A stretch of DNA of 57,987 nucleotides from a virus. A program made the translations under genes and the position numbers. Shown piece after piece: positions 32,827-41,255 of the stretch. Numbering within the stretch: the stretch's first letter is position 1; every line of letters begins with the position of its first letter. The DNA lies in IMG/VR virus record IMGVR_UViG_3300043411_001582, positions 1 to 57,987 of that record. One strand, written 5' to 3'. The notes beneath the pieces were generated by a model. The model did no database searches. It saw only the letters and a program-made list of their open reading frames with translations, and was not told where the DNA came from.

Positions 32827-34572
32827 ATGGCTAATCTCGCCTCAAAAATTAAAGCCGATATCGGCGTAGTCAAATTTCTAAAGTCTGCTTGGACCGACAA
32901 AAATATTTCTGACTCTCTTGATCTTATTGCAAAAGAACAAAAGGTTACTGTTCAAGATGTAAAAGATAAAATTCAGAAAAAGATTGATGAATTTCAAGAC
33001 ATCGCAAAATATTCTAAAATGCTTTATGAAACTATTGCATTGAATATTATCGAGTCTGAAATCTTCAATATGCTTACTGACCTTACTCATAAGGCCGAAG
33101 AAGAACAGAAATTTGATCCAGCCACATTTATGGCGTTGATTCGTGCTGTCAAGGCAGAGCATGCTCGATTTTTTCCGCTTCGCAATTTTTCTGATTCTAA
33201 GCATCTACACAATCCTCGCTGGATTCTTGTGCCGAGTGATAAAGAAGAAAACAAAAAATACAACAGCATCACTACTGCTGCTGCAACTCCAAAAGGCGAG
33301 TTTATTTTCTGTGTACCTTTCATGCAGAAACTTTTAGACTATGCACGAATTAAAGGTCTACAACCAAAGAGTAAAAAGTATTCTAATAACGGTGGTCCAT
33401 TTCCACCAGGCTATGCGTATATTGAATTTCTGATCATTCATGAATTGCTTCACTATACTCAGTCGGACTTTCATTACGGAAAGATCTACAAAGAAGTAAG
33501 TCCACAACTCCTTAATTGGGTCGGCGACTTCAGGTCTAATTACGAATTAGTAAAGGGTGGATACGAACAACTCCCAATCGGACTTTATAGCGATCATATC
33601 AACTATGATCGTCAGAACACCTATAAAGAAATGATCGATATTGTCAAAGCCGAGATGGATAAGCTTCCTAAGAAGGAACAGGACAAAGTCAAGCAACAGA
33701 TGGATGAGATGACCGATGAACACGGCGAAGGCGAAGAGGAAGAAGGCGAAGGTCCTGACATGGAAGGCAAGGAAGGCGAGGTCGATAAAGCTGGAAAAGC
33801 TACCAGCAAAGCCATGGGCGAAAAGAAAGATTCTAAAGGTGAAGGTGAAGGCGAAGGTGGTGATAAACCTTCTGACAAAAAAGGTTCTCAACCTGGCAAA
33901 GGTAATGTTACTACAACTTCTAAGTTTGATCCTTCATCTATTAAGCCAAGATATTCTTGGCGCGATCTGATTTCTAAGGCTGTTAAGAGCTCTGCCGAAA
34001 CCGAAGAAACTTACATGAAGCCGAATCGTCGTGGCATTACCGGTGCAGTACTTGCACACACCCGTGGTTCAGCAGCTGTAAAGCCTGGTGATATTGAGAC
34101 TCAAGTCAATGTCAAGCTATTAGTTATTGTCGATTCGTCTGGATCAATGGGAAGTGAACTTGGCAAGGTCTATGCTAATATTAAAAATCTTTTGAGCAAT
34201 CGCGAAGTTGGACACACGTTCTTGTTGACTAGATTCTCTGATGTATTTGATGAATGGGCATGTAATGTCAAGACTGATAAGGCTGTTAATACTGAAGATA
34301 AAAAAGTAGATAAAGTCTCTCATGTCTTTACCACCACCTACGGTGGTGGAACACAATTACAAGCTGATATGGTAGAACAAGCCAGACAACGTATGTCTAA
34401 AGGATATAATGTACTATTCTTTAGTGATACCGATGTATTGGCCTCTTCAAACTTCACTCAATTGAAAGCTCTGCTTGACATGAAAGCTTTTGTAATCTTT
34501 GATAGCAAAGCCACATTTGAACAAGCCGTTGGAAAATTAAAATCAGTTCCATTTGGTATGTCACACTTATGA
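32827..34572 (+). CDS. VWA-domain protein with metallopeptidase-like N-terminal domain
   Basis: The 581-aa protein has a zinc-peptidase-like HELLH near residues 205-209 followed by NWVGDFRSNYELV, a long acidic/basic low-complexity stretch near 296-358 (Glu-Gly runs), and a C-terminal VWA domain with the MIDAS motif DSSGSMG near 435-441, plus TTYGGGTQ. This is the DUF2201-type layout (putative metallopeptidase plus VWA-like), usually paired with MoxR ATPases. The pairing with the ATPase at 29685 fits. It overlaps the following LRR gene by ATGA. Confidence 0.83.
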   Translation: MANLASKIKADIGVVKFLKSAWTDKNISDSLDLIAKEQKVTVQDVKDKIQKKIDEFQDIAKYSKMLYETIALNIIESEIFNMLTDLTHKAEEEQKFDPATFMALIRAVKAEHARFFPLRNFSDSKHLHNPRWILVPSDKEENKKYNSITTAAATPKGEFIFCVPFMQKLLDYARIKGLQPKSKKYSNNGGPFPPGYAYIEFLIIHELLHYTQSDFHYGKIYKEVSPQLLNWVGDFRSNYELVKGGYEQLPIGLYSDHINYDRQNTYKEMIDIVKAEMDKLPKKEQDKVKQQMDEMTDEHGEGEEEEGEGPDMEGKEGEVDKAGKATSKAMGEKKDSKGEGEGEGGDKPSDKKGSQPGKGNVTTTSKFDPSSIKPRYSWRDLISKAVKSSAETEETYMKPNRRGITGAVLAHTRGSAAVKPGDIETQVNVKLLVIVDSSGSMGSELGKVYANIKNLLSNREVGHTFLLTRFSDVFDEWACNVKTDKAVNTEDKKVDKVSHVFTTTYGGGTQLQADMVEQARQRMSKGYNVLFFSDTDVLASSNFTQLKALLDMKAFVIFDSKATFEQAVGKLKSVPFGMSHL

Positions 34573-35105
34573 AAGTATCTGAATTATTTGAAGAGACAGA
34601 AAGATCAGTGACGTCTGTGATGGGACAGCAACCAGAACATATAGCACGTGATTTCTTTTGTAGTTACAACAAGCTTACTTCTCTGAAAGGTGCTCCAATA
34701 TCTATAGACGGAAATTTCAATTGCAGTAATAATAATCTCACATCATTAAAAGGTGGACCTACCTCTGTTAGTGGTTATTACTATTGTTATGAAAATAGCT
34801 TAACTTCTTTAGAAGGGTTACCTTCTTCAATGGACAGTTTATCCATTTCATGTAATAAGATTACGTCACTTCACAACATCCATAAGATTATTAAACGAAT
34901 AAACGGGGCTGCAAATTTTAGTAATAATCCAATTAAGTCACATCTATTAGGTTTACTTCTAATAGATGGGTTAACTAAAATTTGGTTTGATGATAACTGG
35001 CCATTAGTTAGAATTATTAACAAGCACTTACAAGGCGAACGAGACATCTTTGCTTGTCAAGAAGAGCTAATTGAGAATGGCTTTGAGGTCTTTGCGCAAT
35101 TATGA
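34569..35105 (+). CDS. LRR paralogue 8 with capsid-targeting-like leader
   Basis: The 178-aa product has the leader MKVSELFE, then ERSVTSVMGQQPEH. Three LRR units (FFCSYNKLTSL, FNCSNNNLTSL, YYCYENSLTSL) precede a cap with altered spacing (LSISCNKITSLHNIHK). The C-terminal region is typical. It is coupled by ATGA to the VWA gene upstream and to the YkgJ-like gene downstream. Confidence 0.88.
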   Translation: MKVSELFEETERSVTSVMGQQPEHIARDFFCSYNKLTSLKGAPISIDGNFNCSNNNLTSLKGGPTSVSGYYYCYENSLTSLEGLPSSMDSLSISCNKITSLHNIHKIIKRINGAANFSNNPIKSHLLGLLLIDGLTKIWFDDNWPLVRIINKHLQGERDIFACQEELIENGFEVFAQL

Positions 35106-35341
35106 AAGTGTGTCCTTACTTCAAGGATGAACTCTGTAGCATCTACGATCAGAGACCACAGTGTTGTAGATCATTTCCGAATAGAACTAGTGGCATGTTC
35201 TGCGCCGATTCTAAATGTGATGAAGATTGCATTAGCTGCAAAGATAAATGCTGTAGGCACATCGAAGGCGAAGGTACTGATGTTTTTGAATTGCTAAACA
35301 TCAGCTGTTCTGAATGTCAGAACAAATATTGCCTTAATTAA
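35102..35341 (+). CDS. YkgJ-like cysteine-rich metal-cluster protein
   Basis: The 79-aa protein has fifteen Cys residues. The first part (CPYFKDELCSIYDQRPQCCRSFP) matches the Zn/Fe-chelating YkgJ family, in which a C-x(n)-C-x-I-Y-x-x-R-P-x-x-CR-x-FP block binds a metal cluster. Further pairs follow (CDEDCISCKDKCC, CSECQNKYC). Its role in a phage is unknown; a link to MoxR/VWA-assisted metal insertion is only a thought. It starts within the LRR stop (ATGA). Confidence 0.68.
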   Translation: MKVCPYFKDELCSIYDQRPQCCRSFPNRTSGMFCADSKCDEDCISCKDKCCRHIEGEGTDVFELLNISCSECQNKYCLN

Positions 35342-35360
35342 AATCTGGTGAAATTAGAAT

Positions 35361-35368
35361 GATAAATA
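35361..35368 (+). promoter_or_regulatory. late promoter GATAAATA within a terminator stem
   Basis: The element overlaps the 5' arm of the hairpin at 35364-35387, combining a stop for upstream transcripts with a start for new ones. Confidence 0.4.
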
Positions 35369-35388
35369 GGTTCTAATGAACCTATTTT
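35364..35388 (+). terminator. rho-independent terminator
   Basis: AAATAGGTTC pairs with GAACCTATTT around TAAT (10 bp, perfect), followed by a T. It ends the VWA-LRR-YkgJ unit. Confidence 0.7.
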
Positions 35389-35402
35389 GAAGGGCACGCG
35401 TA

Positions 35403-35480
35403 ATGAACCTAGAAATAGTCAATAGGAATCATGTGAAGGTTATTTCATCTAGCATAAATACTAATGGACTAACCCCTTAA
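35403..35480 (+). CDS. small ORF, 25 aa
   Basis: An ATG with a GAAGGG ribosome binding site opens a 25-residue peptide (MNLEIVNRNHVKVISSS...). It overlaps the late promoter for the HNH gene, so it may be chance. Confidence 0.25.
   Translation: MNLEIVNRNHVKVISSSINTNGLTP
35453..35460 (+). promoter_or_regulatory. late promoter CATAAATA
   Basis: The late-type element lies 30 bp before the HNH endonuclease ATG. Confidence 0.55.
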
Positions 35481-35489
35481 GGAACTATT

Positions 35490-36575
35490 ATGCTAACCTA
35501 TGAAGATTTTGGACAACCTACACGTCATCTTAAACGCTATTTGAAATTGATCGAATCACAAGCTTTACCTAAGAAAGTTAAGGGCGATTATCTGGAAGAA
35601 CATCATATCTATCCTCGCTGTATTTTTGGTGATACTGATCAATTAGTGGTATTGAACCTACGTGCACATTTTATTGCACATGAACTTATCTGGAGACACT
35701 ATAAAGAAATTAAACATCCAAAAGCCAATAAGCTAGCTTATCCTTTAAACAGAATGAAGAGCGCTGTAAAGAATCAGCATTCTACTACAGAAAAGTTAAG
35801 GGTCACTAGTCGCATGGCTGAGATAGCTAGGAGATCGATGCACGAAGCTTTAATTGGGAAGAATAATCCTTTCTACGGTAAGAAGCATTCACCTGAAGCT
35901 TTAGCTAAAATGAGTGCGAAAAATGTTGGGAGGAAAGTATCACCAGAAACCCTCACAAAGATGAGTGAGGCGACGAAGGGGTTTTGGAAAGACGAAATTT
36001 ATCGTGCTACTATTTGTGAGGCACTCCGTAACAGAGAGATTACTGAGGAAACTAGGGAAAAGATTAGTAAAGTACATAGAGGAAAAGTTCTTTCAGATGA
36101 AACTAAACAAAAATTAAGTATAGCACATAAAGGTATTAGACTTGGGTGGAAGGATAGCAAAGAAACACTTGAGAAAAAGAGTAAGTCACAAAAAGGTAAA
36201 AAGAAATCAGAAGAGCATATTAACAAAATTAATAGAAATCCTGAGAAAATTAGAAAGACTGCTGAAAAACATCGCGGCATGAAACGAAGCGAAGAGACGT
36301 GCCGCAAGATTTCTGAAAAGGCAAAAGGCCGCATTTCTAAAATTAAAGGATTAAAAACTTTTTACCATCCGATAACTTTAGAGGTGATAAAGATAATTGG
36401 GGATCAAGAAATTCCAGAAGGATTCATAAAAGGATATCCTCTGATGAGGGATTCTAATGGAATGAAAGGAAGAGAATGGTGGTTTAACCCACTCACAAGA
36501 GAAGTAAAACCATTTTCTAGAGATGAAACAAAGCCAGATGGATGGCAACGCGGGAGACCAAAAAAGGTAAAATAA
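35490..36575 (+). CDS. HNH homing endonuclease with NUMOD3 array
   Basis: The 361-aa protein has an N-terminal HNH core (LEEHHIYPRCIFGD ... VLNLRAHFIAHELI) and about five NUMOD3 DNA-binding motifs (GKKHSPEALAKMS, GRKVSPETLTKMS, GKVLSDETKQKLS, GKKKSEEHINKI, GMKRSEETCRKIS). The C terminus carries repeated W-W-F-N-P / P-x-G-W modules. It sits directly before the large terminase gene and its TAA shares one base with the terminase ATG, so translation may be coupled. The ribosome binding site is TTAAGGAA. Confidence 0.85.
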   Translation: MLTYEDFGQPTRHLKRYLKLIESQALPKKVKGDYLEEHHIYPRCIFGDTDQLVVLNLRAHFIAHELIWRHYKEIKHPKANKLAYPLNRMKSAVKNQHSTTEKLRVTSRMAEIARRSMHEALIGKNNPFYGKKHSPEALAKMSAKNVGRKVSPETLTKMSEATKGFWKDEIYRATICEALRNREITEETREKISKVHRGKVLSDETKQKLSIAHKGIRLGWKDSKETLEKKSKSQKGKKKSEEHINKINRNPEKIRKTAEKHRGMKRSEETCRKISEKAKGRISKIKGLKTFYHPITLEVIKIIGDQEIPEGFIKGYPLMRDSNGMKGREWWFNPLTREVKPFSRDETKPDGWQRGRPKKVK

Positions 36576-38095
36576 TGAAAAATGAACAGATTAAGAGAGC
36601 TTATGCAGAGGATGAATATACCCCATTCATGATAAGTGAACTTCGCAAATGTAAAAAAGATCCTATTTACTTTATGCGAAACTACATAAAGATTCAACAT
36701 CCAACAAGAGGAACAATACCTTTTGAGATGTTTGAATTTCAAGAACGATATGTTAGGAGTTTACACGAGAATAGATTTGTGGCGTGTTTAATGCCCAGGC
36801 AGTGCGGCAAGACTGTTACAACGGCTATGTATCTTTTGTGGTTTGCCTCTTTTAATCAGGACTCTACAATTCTTATTGCTTCAAAAAATCAAAGTCATGC
36901 TTTAGAAATTGCAGCAAGAATTAGATTTGCCTATGAAGAACTTCCAAACTGGATTAAACCAGGAATGAAGTATTATAACCGGCATAATCTAGAGATGGAC
37001 AATAAATCAAGGATTATTTCTGAAGCTACAACTGCAAAAACAGGTCGAGGCACATCACTCACTAAGCTATACCTTGACGAGCTCGGATTTGTAGACAAAA
37101 GGATTCAGGATGAGATGTGGAGTTCTTTAGCACCTACGCTTTCTACTGGTGGTTCTGCTATTATTTCTTCAACCCCAAATGGTGATACTGATCTTTTTGC
37201 TTCTCTTTGGCGCGGTGCTATGTCAGGAACAAATGGCTTTGTGCCATTTCAAGTACATTGGAGAGAACACCCAGAACGATCTGATGCCTATTGGGATGAA
37301 ATGGTCGGTCAATTAGGAGAATTGAAGTGTCGGCAAGAAGTAGGAACAGAATTTTTATCTTCCGACGCCCTCCTCATCAACTCGATGAAGCTGCAGCAGC
37401 TTAAGTACTCACGTCCTTCATTCGAAGACATGGGCTTCAAGTTCTGGGCCGATCCTAATACTCTAGGTGGTCAAGGCAAAACTTATCTTGTCTCTTTAGA
37501 TCCCGCTACAGGCAATGGTAAAGACTTTTCAGTAATTCAAATCTTTGACTTTCCAAAGCTTACACAGATTGCCGAATGGCGAAGTAATGAGATTAATATT
37601 CCGTTGCTATATGCTAAATTGAAATGGGTCCTTAATAAGCTTACTATGCCTGTAGGTCGTGGTCGAGCCGAAGTATTATGGACCTTCGAGCGTAATGGTA
37701 TTGGTGAAGCCATGAGTGCATTGTATGTAAATGATGAGAAGCCACCAGAATTTGCAGAACTATATAATGATGCACCTGGCAAATACGGTGTATATACTTC
37801 TGGCAAATCGAAAATTTTGTCTTGCTTACAATTGAAGACGTTAATCGAGAAGGTTAATAATGGCTTCACGATTAATTCTGAGATATTGTTATTTGAATTG
37901 AAGAATTTTGTTGCGAAGGGCGGAAGCTATGAAGCAAAATCTGGTTGTACTGATGACTGTGTCATGGCGACTGTTGGGATCACGAGGTTGATTAAACGAT
38001 TAGCAGAGTATAATGATGAAGCGTTTAAACGAGTAAACGAATACGTCGAGGCGAATGATCCGAGTGACGATGAGCCATTAGGAATGGTTTTTTGA
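36575..38095 (+). CDS. 17: large terminase gp17-like
   Basis: The 506-aa protein is the packaging ATPase-nuclease. Walker A MPRQCGKT is near residues 72-79, Walker B LYLDELGF near 165, the coupling motif SSTPNG near 200, and the nuclease domain begins with SLDPATGNGKD near 306, with TFERNGIGEA and a C-terminal GCTDDCVMA. I start at ATG 36575 rather than the in-frame ATG at 36542, because it overlaps the stop of the upstream gene (TAATG) and matches the usual start. No intron or intein interrupts it. A late promoter overlaps its stop codon. Confidence 0.95.
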   Translation: MKNEQIKRAYAEDEYTPFMISELRKCKKDPIYFMRNYIKIQHPTRGTIPFEMFEFQERYVRSLHENRFVACLMPRQCGKTVTTAMYLLWFASFNQDSTILIASKNQSHALEIAARIRFAYEELPNWIKPGMKYYNRHNLEMDNKSRIISEATTAKTGRGTSLTKLYLDELGFVDKRIQDEMWSSLAPTLSTGGSAIISSTPNGDTDLFASLWRGAMSGTNGFVPFQVHWREHPERSDAYWDEMVGQLGELKCRQEVGTEFLSSDALLINSMKLQQLKYSRPSFEDMGFKFWADPNTLGGQGKTYLVSLDPATGNGKDFSVIQIFDFPKLTQIAEWRSNEINIPLLYAKLKWVLNKLTMPVGRGRAEVLWTFERNGIGEAMSALYVNDEKPPEFAELYNDAPGKYGVYTSGKSKILSCLQLKTLIEKVNNGFTINSEILLFELKNFVAKGGSYEAKSGCTDDCVMATVGITRLIKRLAEYNDEAFKRVNEYVEANDPSDDEPLGMVF

Positions 38096-38101
38096 TAAAT
38101 A
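38094..38101 (+). promoter_or_regulatory. late promoter GATAAATA
   Basis: The element overlaps the terminase TGA and lies 20 bp before the first gene of the four-gene LRR array. Confidence 0.58.
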
Positions 38102-38120
38102 GATGTTTTAATGGTAGCCT

Positions 38121-38594
38121 ATGAAAGTAAGTGAATTATTTGAAGACGAAGAAAGAAGTGTCTTATCTGTAATGGGACAGCGGCCAGAACACTGTTATGG
38201 TAATTTTCGTTGTTCAGATAAAGATATTGAATCGTTAAAAGGGGCACCTAAATCAGTGTCTCACTCAGTATTTTGTTCTAGAAATAAATTTTCTTCGTTG
38301 GATGGTGTACCTTCTGAAATAGGCGATAACTTATATTTTGAGTACAACAATTTGACCACACTTCATAATATTCATAAGTACATTAAAAAGATTGGGAATG
38401 TTGCTGATTTCAGATGGAATCCCATCACCTCGCATGTACTTGGGCTACTTCTAATAGATGGTCTGAAGGTATGTTTTCTTGACAATACGAAAGTAGAAGT
38501 CATTATCAATAAGCATCTGAAAGGCGAACGAGATGTCTTCGCATGTCAAGAAGAATTAATTGAAAATGGATTTGAGGACTTTGCGCAATTATGA
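38121..38594 (+). CDS. LRR paralogue 9 with capsid-targeting-like leader
   Basis: The 157-aa product opens MKVSELFE, then ERSVLSVMGQRPEH. Two divergent LRR units (FRCSDKDIESL, VFCSRNKFSSL) precede the cap LTTLHNIHK. The family motif DFRWNPITSHVLGLLLIDGL is intact. This is the first gene of the tandem array behind terminase, joined to the next by ATGA. Confidence 0.87.
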   Translation: MKVSELFEDEERSVLSVMGQRPEHCYGNFRCSDKDIESLKGAPKSVSHSVFCSRNKFSSLDGVPSEIGDNLYFEYNNLTTLHNIHKYIKKIGNVADFRWNPITSHVLGLLLIDGLKVCFLDNTKVEVIINKHLKGERDVFACQEELIENGFEDFAQL

Positions 38595-39061
38595 AATTAC
38601 AAGAATTATTTGAAGAAGAAAGAAGTGTTCTTTCGGTCTGTGGTCGATTTCCAAGGGTGTTTACCGGAATATTTGTTGCCAACAATATAGAGCTGACATC
38701 TTTGAAAGGATCTCCTGAAGAGATAATAGGCGACTTTGATTGTAGTGCTAATTATCTGACTTCATTAGAAGGTGCTCCATCTTCAATAGGCGGTAATTTC
38801 GTATGTGATTATAATGCTATTACTTCATTACATAATATCCATAAGCAAATTAAATATATTGGAGGATATGCAAATTTCGAATATAATCCAATTAAGTCAC
38901 ATGTACTTGGATTACTTCTAATAAAAGGATTAAAGTATGTTTATCTAACCAACGGAAAAGTGGCAGACATTATTGATAAGCATCTATCTGGTGATCGAGA
39001 TGTCTTCGCTTGTCAAGAAGAATTGATTGAAGCTGGTTTTGAGGACTATGCACAATTATGA
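38591..39061 (+). CDS. LRR paralogue 10 with capsid-targeting-like leader
   Basis: The 156-aa product opens MKLQELFE and has a changed segment SVCGRFPRVFTG in place of SVMGKQPEHV. The first LRR unit lacks the Cys (FVANNIELTSL); the second is standard. The cap is ITSLHNIHK. The C terminus is typical (FACQEELIEAGFEDYAQL). ATGA overlaps on both sides. Confidence 0.87.
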   Translation: MKLQELFEEERSVLSVCGRFPRVFTGIFVANNIELTSLKGSPEEIIGDFDCSANYLTSLEGAPSSIGGNFVCDYNAITSLHNIHKQIKYIGGYANFEYNPIKSHVLGLLLIKGLKYVYLTNGKVADIIDKHLSGDRDVFACQEELIEAGFEDYAQL

Positions 39062-39531
39062 AGGTGCACGAATTATTTGAAGCTGAAGAAAGAAGTGTTC
39101 TTTCGGTAATGGGAAAGCAAAAAGAACATTACATTGGTGAATACTCTTGTTCTAGGCGTTTTCTAACCTCATTAAAAGGTGCACCAACATCAATAGACGG
39201 TAAATTCTATTGTATGGATAATAAGATTACTTCCCTAGAAGGTGCACCGTCTTCAATAGAAGGTAATTTCTATTGTACAAAAAACAAGCTTACTTCTTTA
39301 CACAATATCCACAAGCACATTAAACATATTCGAGCCTTTGCGGGTTTTGGCAATAACCCGATTACTTCCCATGTCCTTGGTCTACTTCTAATAGATGGTC
39401 TTAAGGGAGTTTATCTTGATAATAACGAAGTAACAGACATTATATGTAAGCACTTACAAGGCGATCGAGATGTATTTGCCTGTCAAGAAGAATTGATTAA
39501 TGCTGGATATGAGGACTTTGCTCAATTATGA
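39058..39531 (+). CDS. LRR paralogue 11 with capsid-targeting-like leader
   Basis: The 157-aa product opens MKVHELFE, then ERSVLSVMGKQKEH. Two LRR units (YSCSRRFLTSL, FYCMDNKITSL) precede the cap LTSLHNIHK. The conserved INKHL is here ICKHL. ATGA overlaps on both sides. Confidence 0.88.
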   Translation: MKVHELFEAEERSVLSVMGKQKEHYIGEYSCSRRFLTSLKGAPTSIDGKFYCMDNKITSLEGAPSSIEGNFYCTKNKLTSLHNIHKHIKHIRAFAGFGNNPITSHVLGLLLIDGLKGVYLDNNEVTDIICKHLQGDRDVFACQEELINAGYEDFAQL

Positions 39532-40014
39532 AAGTACACGAATTATTCGAACAAGAAGAAAGATCTGTTCTTTCTGTAATGGGCAAGCAACCAGAACTAA
39601 AAACTTCATCTTTCTTTTGTAATAACAAAGCCCTAACCTCTTTAAATGGATCACCTTCTACAGTCGCGGGTGATTTTGAATGTTTTAACAATGAGCTCAC
39701 TTCATTAGAAGGTATTGCATCTCATATAAGTGGTAACCTAACATGTTATAATAACGCATATCTTACATCTTTACATAACATCCATAAACAAATTAAACAT
39801 ATCGGACGAGAGGCTAATTTTTTGGAATTGTCCAATTACTTCACATGTGCTTGGATTACTTCTGATTGATGGACTTAAGGCAGCTTTTTTCTCTCAAGGG
39901 TGGAATGACGAGCTTCAAACAATTATTAACAAACACTTAGCCGGCGAACGTGACGTCTTTGCTTGTCAAGAAGAATTAATCGAAAATGGTCTAGAGGACT
40001 TTGCTCAATTGTAA
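39528..40014 (+). pseudogene. LRR paralogue 12, frameshifted
   Basis: The frame opens MKVHELFEQEERSVLSVMGK and runs through two LRR units and a cap (AYLTSLHNIHK). It then leaves frame at a run of six T (39818-39823) and stops at 39869. Removing one T restores NFWNCPITSHVLGLLLIDGL and the complete family C terminus, ending in FAQL at the TAA of 40012-40014. The downstream half has no disabling changes, so this is a recent mutation, a programmed slip or a homopolymer sequencing error. Confidence 0.85.
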
Positions 40015-40031
40015 CGGTTACGCTTTCATTG

Positions 40032-40060
40032 TTTACATTCTTTTAGGATTAGAGTAGAAT
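40032..40060 (+). promoter_or_regulatory. host sigma-70-type promoter
   Basis: TTTACA and TAGAAT are separated by 17 bp. The -10 overlaps the start of the hairpin loop at 40055-40063, so transcripts start in the 3' arm, near the ribosome binding site of the gene at 40088. This marks the switch from late to early/middle genes. Confidence 0.65.
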
Positions 40061-40078
40061 CAGCTCTAATCCTAAAAG
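40040..40078 (+). promoter_or_regulatory. 15-bp inverted repeat overlapping promoter and ribosome binding site
   Basis: CTTTTAGGATTAGAG pairs perfectly with CTCTAATCCTAAAAG around a 9-nt loop. The 3' arm runs into AAAAGGG, the ribosome binding site of the next gene. It lacks a T run on the plus strand, so a simple terminator is less likely than control of read-through translation or a repressor site. Confidence 0.6.
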
Positions 40079-40087
40079 GGCTTTAGC

Positions 40088-40537
40088 ATGGAACTCCAAG
40101 TACATATTAGAAAAGGTAAGAGGCAAAGCCTTGTTAGGAACATGGTCATGTTCTACATGCACCATTTGAAAATTCAAAATAGCAGATTCAGCTTAACAGT
40201 AGTTTCTCAAATCAACTTGCAAAAAGATACTGGTGGGTGGGGTCGTACTACTCACACAGATACAGATATTGTAATGTGTATAGACGCACGTTTAAATATG
40301 CAAACGTTAATGACCACCTTGGCACACGAGATGGTTCATGTCAAACAGATTGCTACAGGACTTTTAAAGTTAGACATGATACGTAATAAACCTGTAACGA
40401 TCTGGAAAGGCAAAGTTCACAAAGAGGTAGATTATCTAGATCAACCTTGGGAAATCCTGGCCTTTTCGAAACAAGAGATCATGACACAAAGACTTTACAA
40501 TTTTATGATAAAAATTGCATTTGACTTCACAAAGTGA
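40088..40537 (+). CDS. SprT-like metallopeptidase
   Basis: The 149-aa protein has HEMVH at residues 80-84 in the context TLAHEMVHVKQ, and a downstream W-E-I-L-A that could supply the third ligand. This fits the small SprT-like zinc peptidases seen in T4-like phages. Substrate unknown. It is the first gene after a sigma-70-type promoter, so early expression is likely. Confidence 0.72.
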   Translation: MELQVHIRKGKRQSLVRNMVMFYMHHLKIQNSRFSLTVVSQINLQKDTGGWGRTTHTDTDIVMCIDARLNMQTLMTTLAHEMVHVKQIATGLLKLDMIRNKPVTIWKGKVHKEVDYLDQPWEILAFSKQEIMTQRLYNFMIKIAFDFTK

Positions 40538-40566
40538 TGTACATTTCCTAGGTTCTAGAGTATAAT
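40538..40566 (+). promoter_or_regulatory. host sigma-70-type promoter
   Basis: TGTACA and a perfect TATAAT are separated by 17 bp; the ATG of the next gene is 31 bp downstream. The -35 is a weak match. Confidence 0.5.
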
Positions 40567-40596
40567 TACTTATCGGAAACAAAACAGGACTTTAAT

Positions 40597-41019
40597 ATGT
40601 TTTATGTTCTTTTTAAAGACAATGTTGTAGTAGGTACCACTCAAATGTACCCAACTACAGAATGTCCTATTGATTTTAATCGTGTTGAAACATCTATTGA
40701 TTGGGCATCATTTGATCAAGTTACAGCGATTGCAGCAAAACTTACTGAATTGACTGGTAAAACTTATCTGCCAACAGATAGTGGCCATGGACATTACCGA
40801 TTTGGGATGACTCAAGCACCAATGATTGGCGATGAAGTTTCTTATACTTTTAACGGTGACTACTATCCATGCGGTAAGGTTGAAAAGATTTCTAAGACCT
40901 ATCTGATTACAGTTTCTGGTGGCAAAGTCTTTCGTTGGCATCAAAAAACTTCTAGCTGGCTTCATCATGGCTGGACTCTTATTAAAGGTCATCGTTCAGA
41001 ACAAAATCCTTCTTTCTAA
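40597..41019 (+). CDS. hypothetical protein, 140 aa
   Basis: I do not recognise this protein. The N-terminal half is aromatic/charged, and the C-terminal half (GDEVSYTFNGDYYPCGKVEKISKT ... KVFRWHQKTSSWLHHGWTLIKG) looks like a small SH3-like beta barrel. The ribosome binding site (AGGAC) is good and a sigma-70-type promoter precedes it. Confidence 0.7.
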   Translation: MFYVLFKDNVVVGTTQMYPTTECPIDFNRVETSIDWASFDQVTAIAAKLTELTGKTYLPTDSGHGHYRFGMTQAPMIGDEVSYTFNGDYYPCGKVEKISKTYLITVSGGKVFRWHQKTSSWLHHGWTLIKGHRSEQNPSF

Positions 41020-41030
41020 GAAAGCCTATC

Positions 41031-41255
41031 ATGAAATTCGAACATCGCGTTTATTTTCAAGAACATGATAGGGATGTTCAAGATCCTATCGTTTCAATTG
41101 ATGTTCCATTTGTTCCAAGAAAATCTGATATACTGATTGTCAAAGGGCAAAATTATCGTGTTCTGGATATCGAAATTGAGTATGGGCCACGTTCCGTGTA
41201 TGCAGTTAACTTATCAGTCACTATCACCATCCGACTTGAAAAGACCATGAAATGA
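41031..41255 (+). CDS. hypothetical protein, 74 aa
   Basis: This small, beta-rich protein (MKFEHRVYFQEHDRDVQDPI...) is unrecognised. Its stop overlaps the next tiny membrane-protein gene by ATGA. Confidence 0.6.
   Translation: MKFEHRVYFQEHDRDVQDPIVSIDVPFVPRKSDILIVKGQNYRVLDIEIEYGPRSVYAVNLSVTITIRLEKTMK

Noticed and set aside
35490-38095. Group I intron or intein in terminase, suggested by the adjacent HNH gene
   Set aside because: The terminase frame is continuous with all motifs present, so the endonuclease is free-standing.
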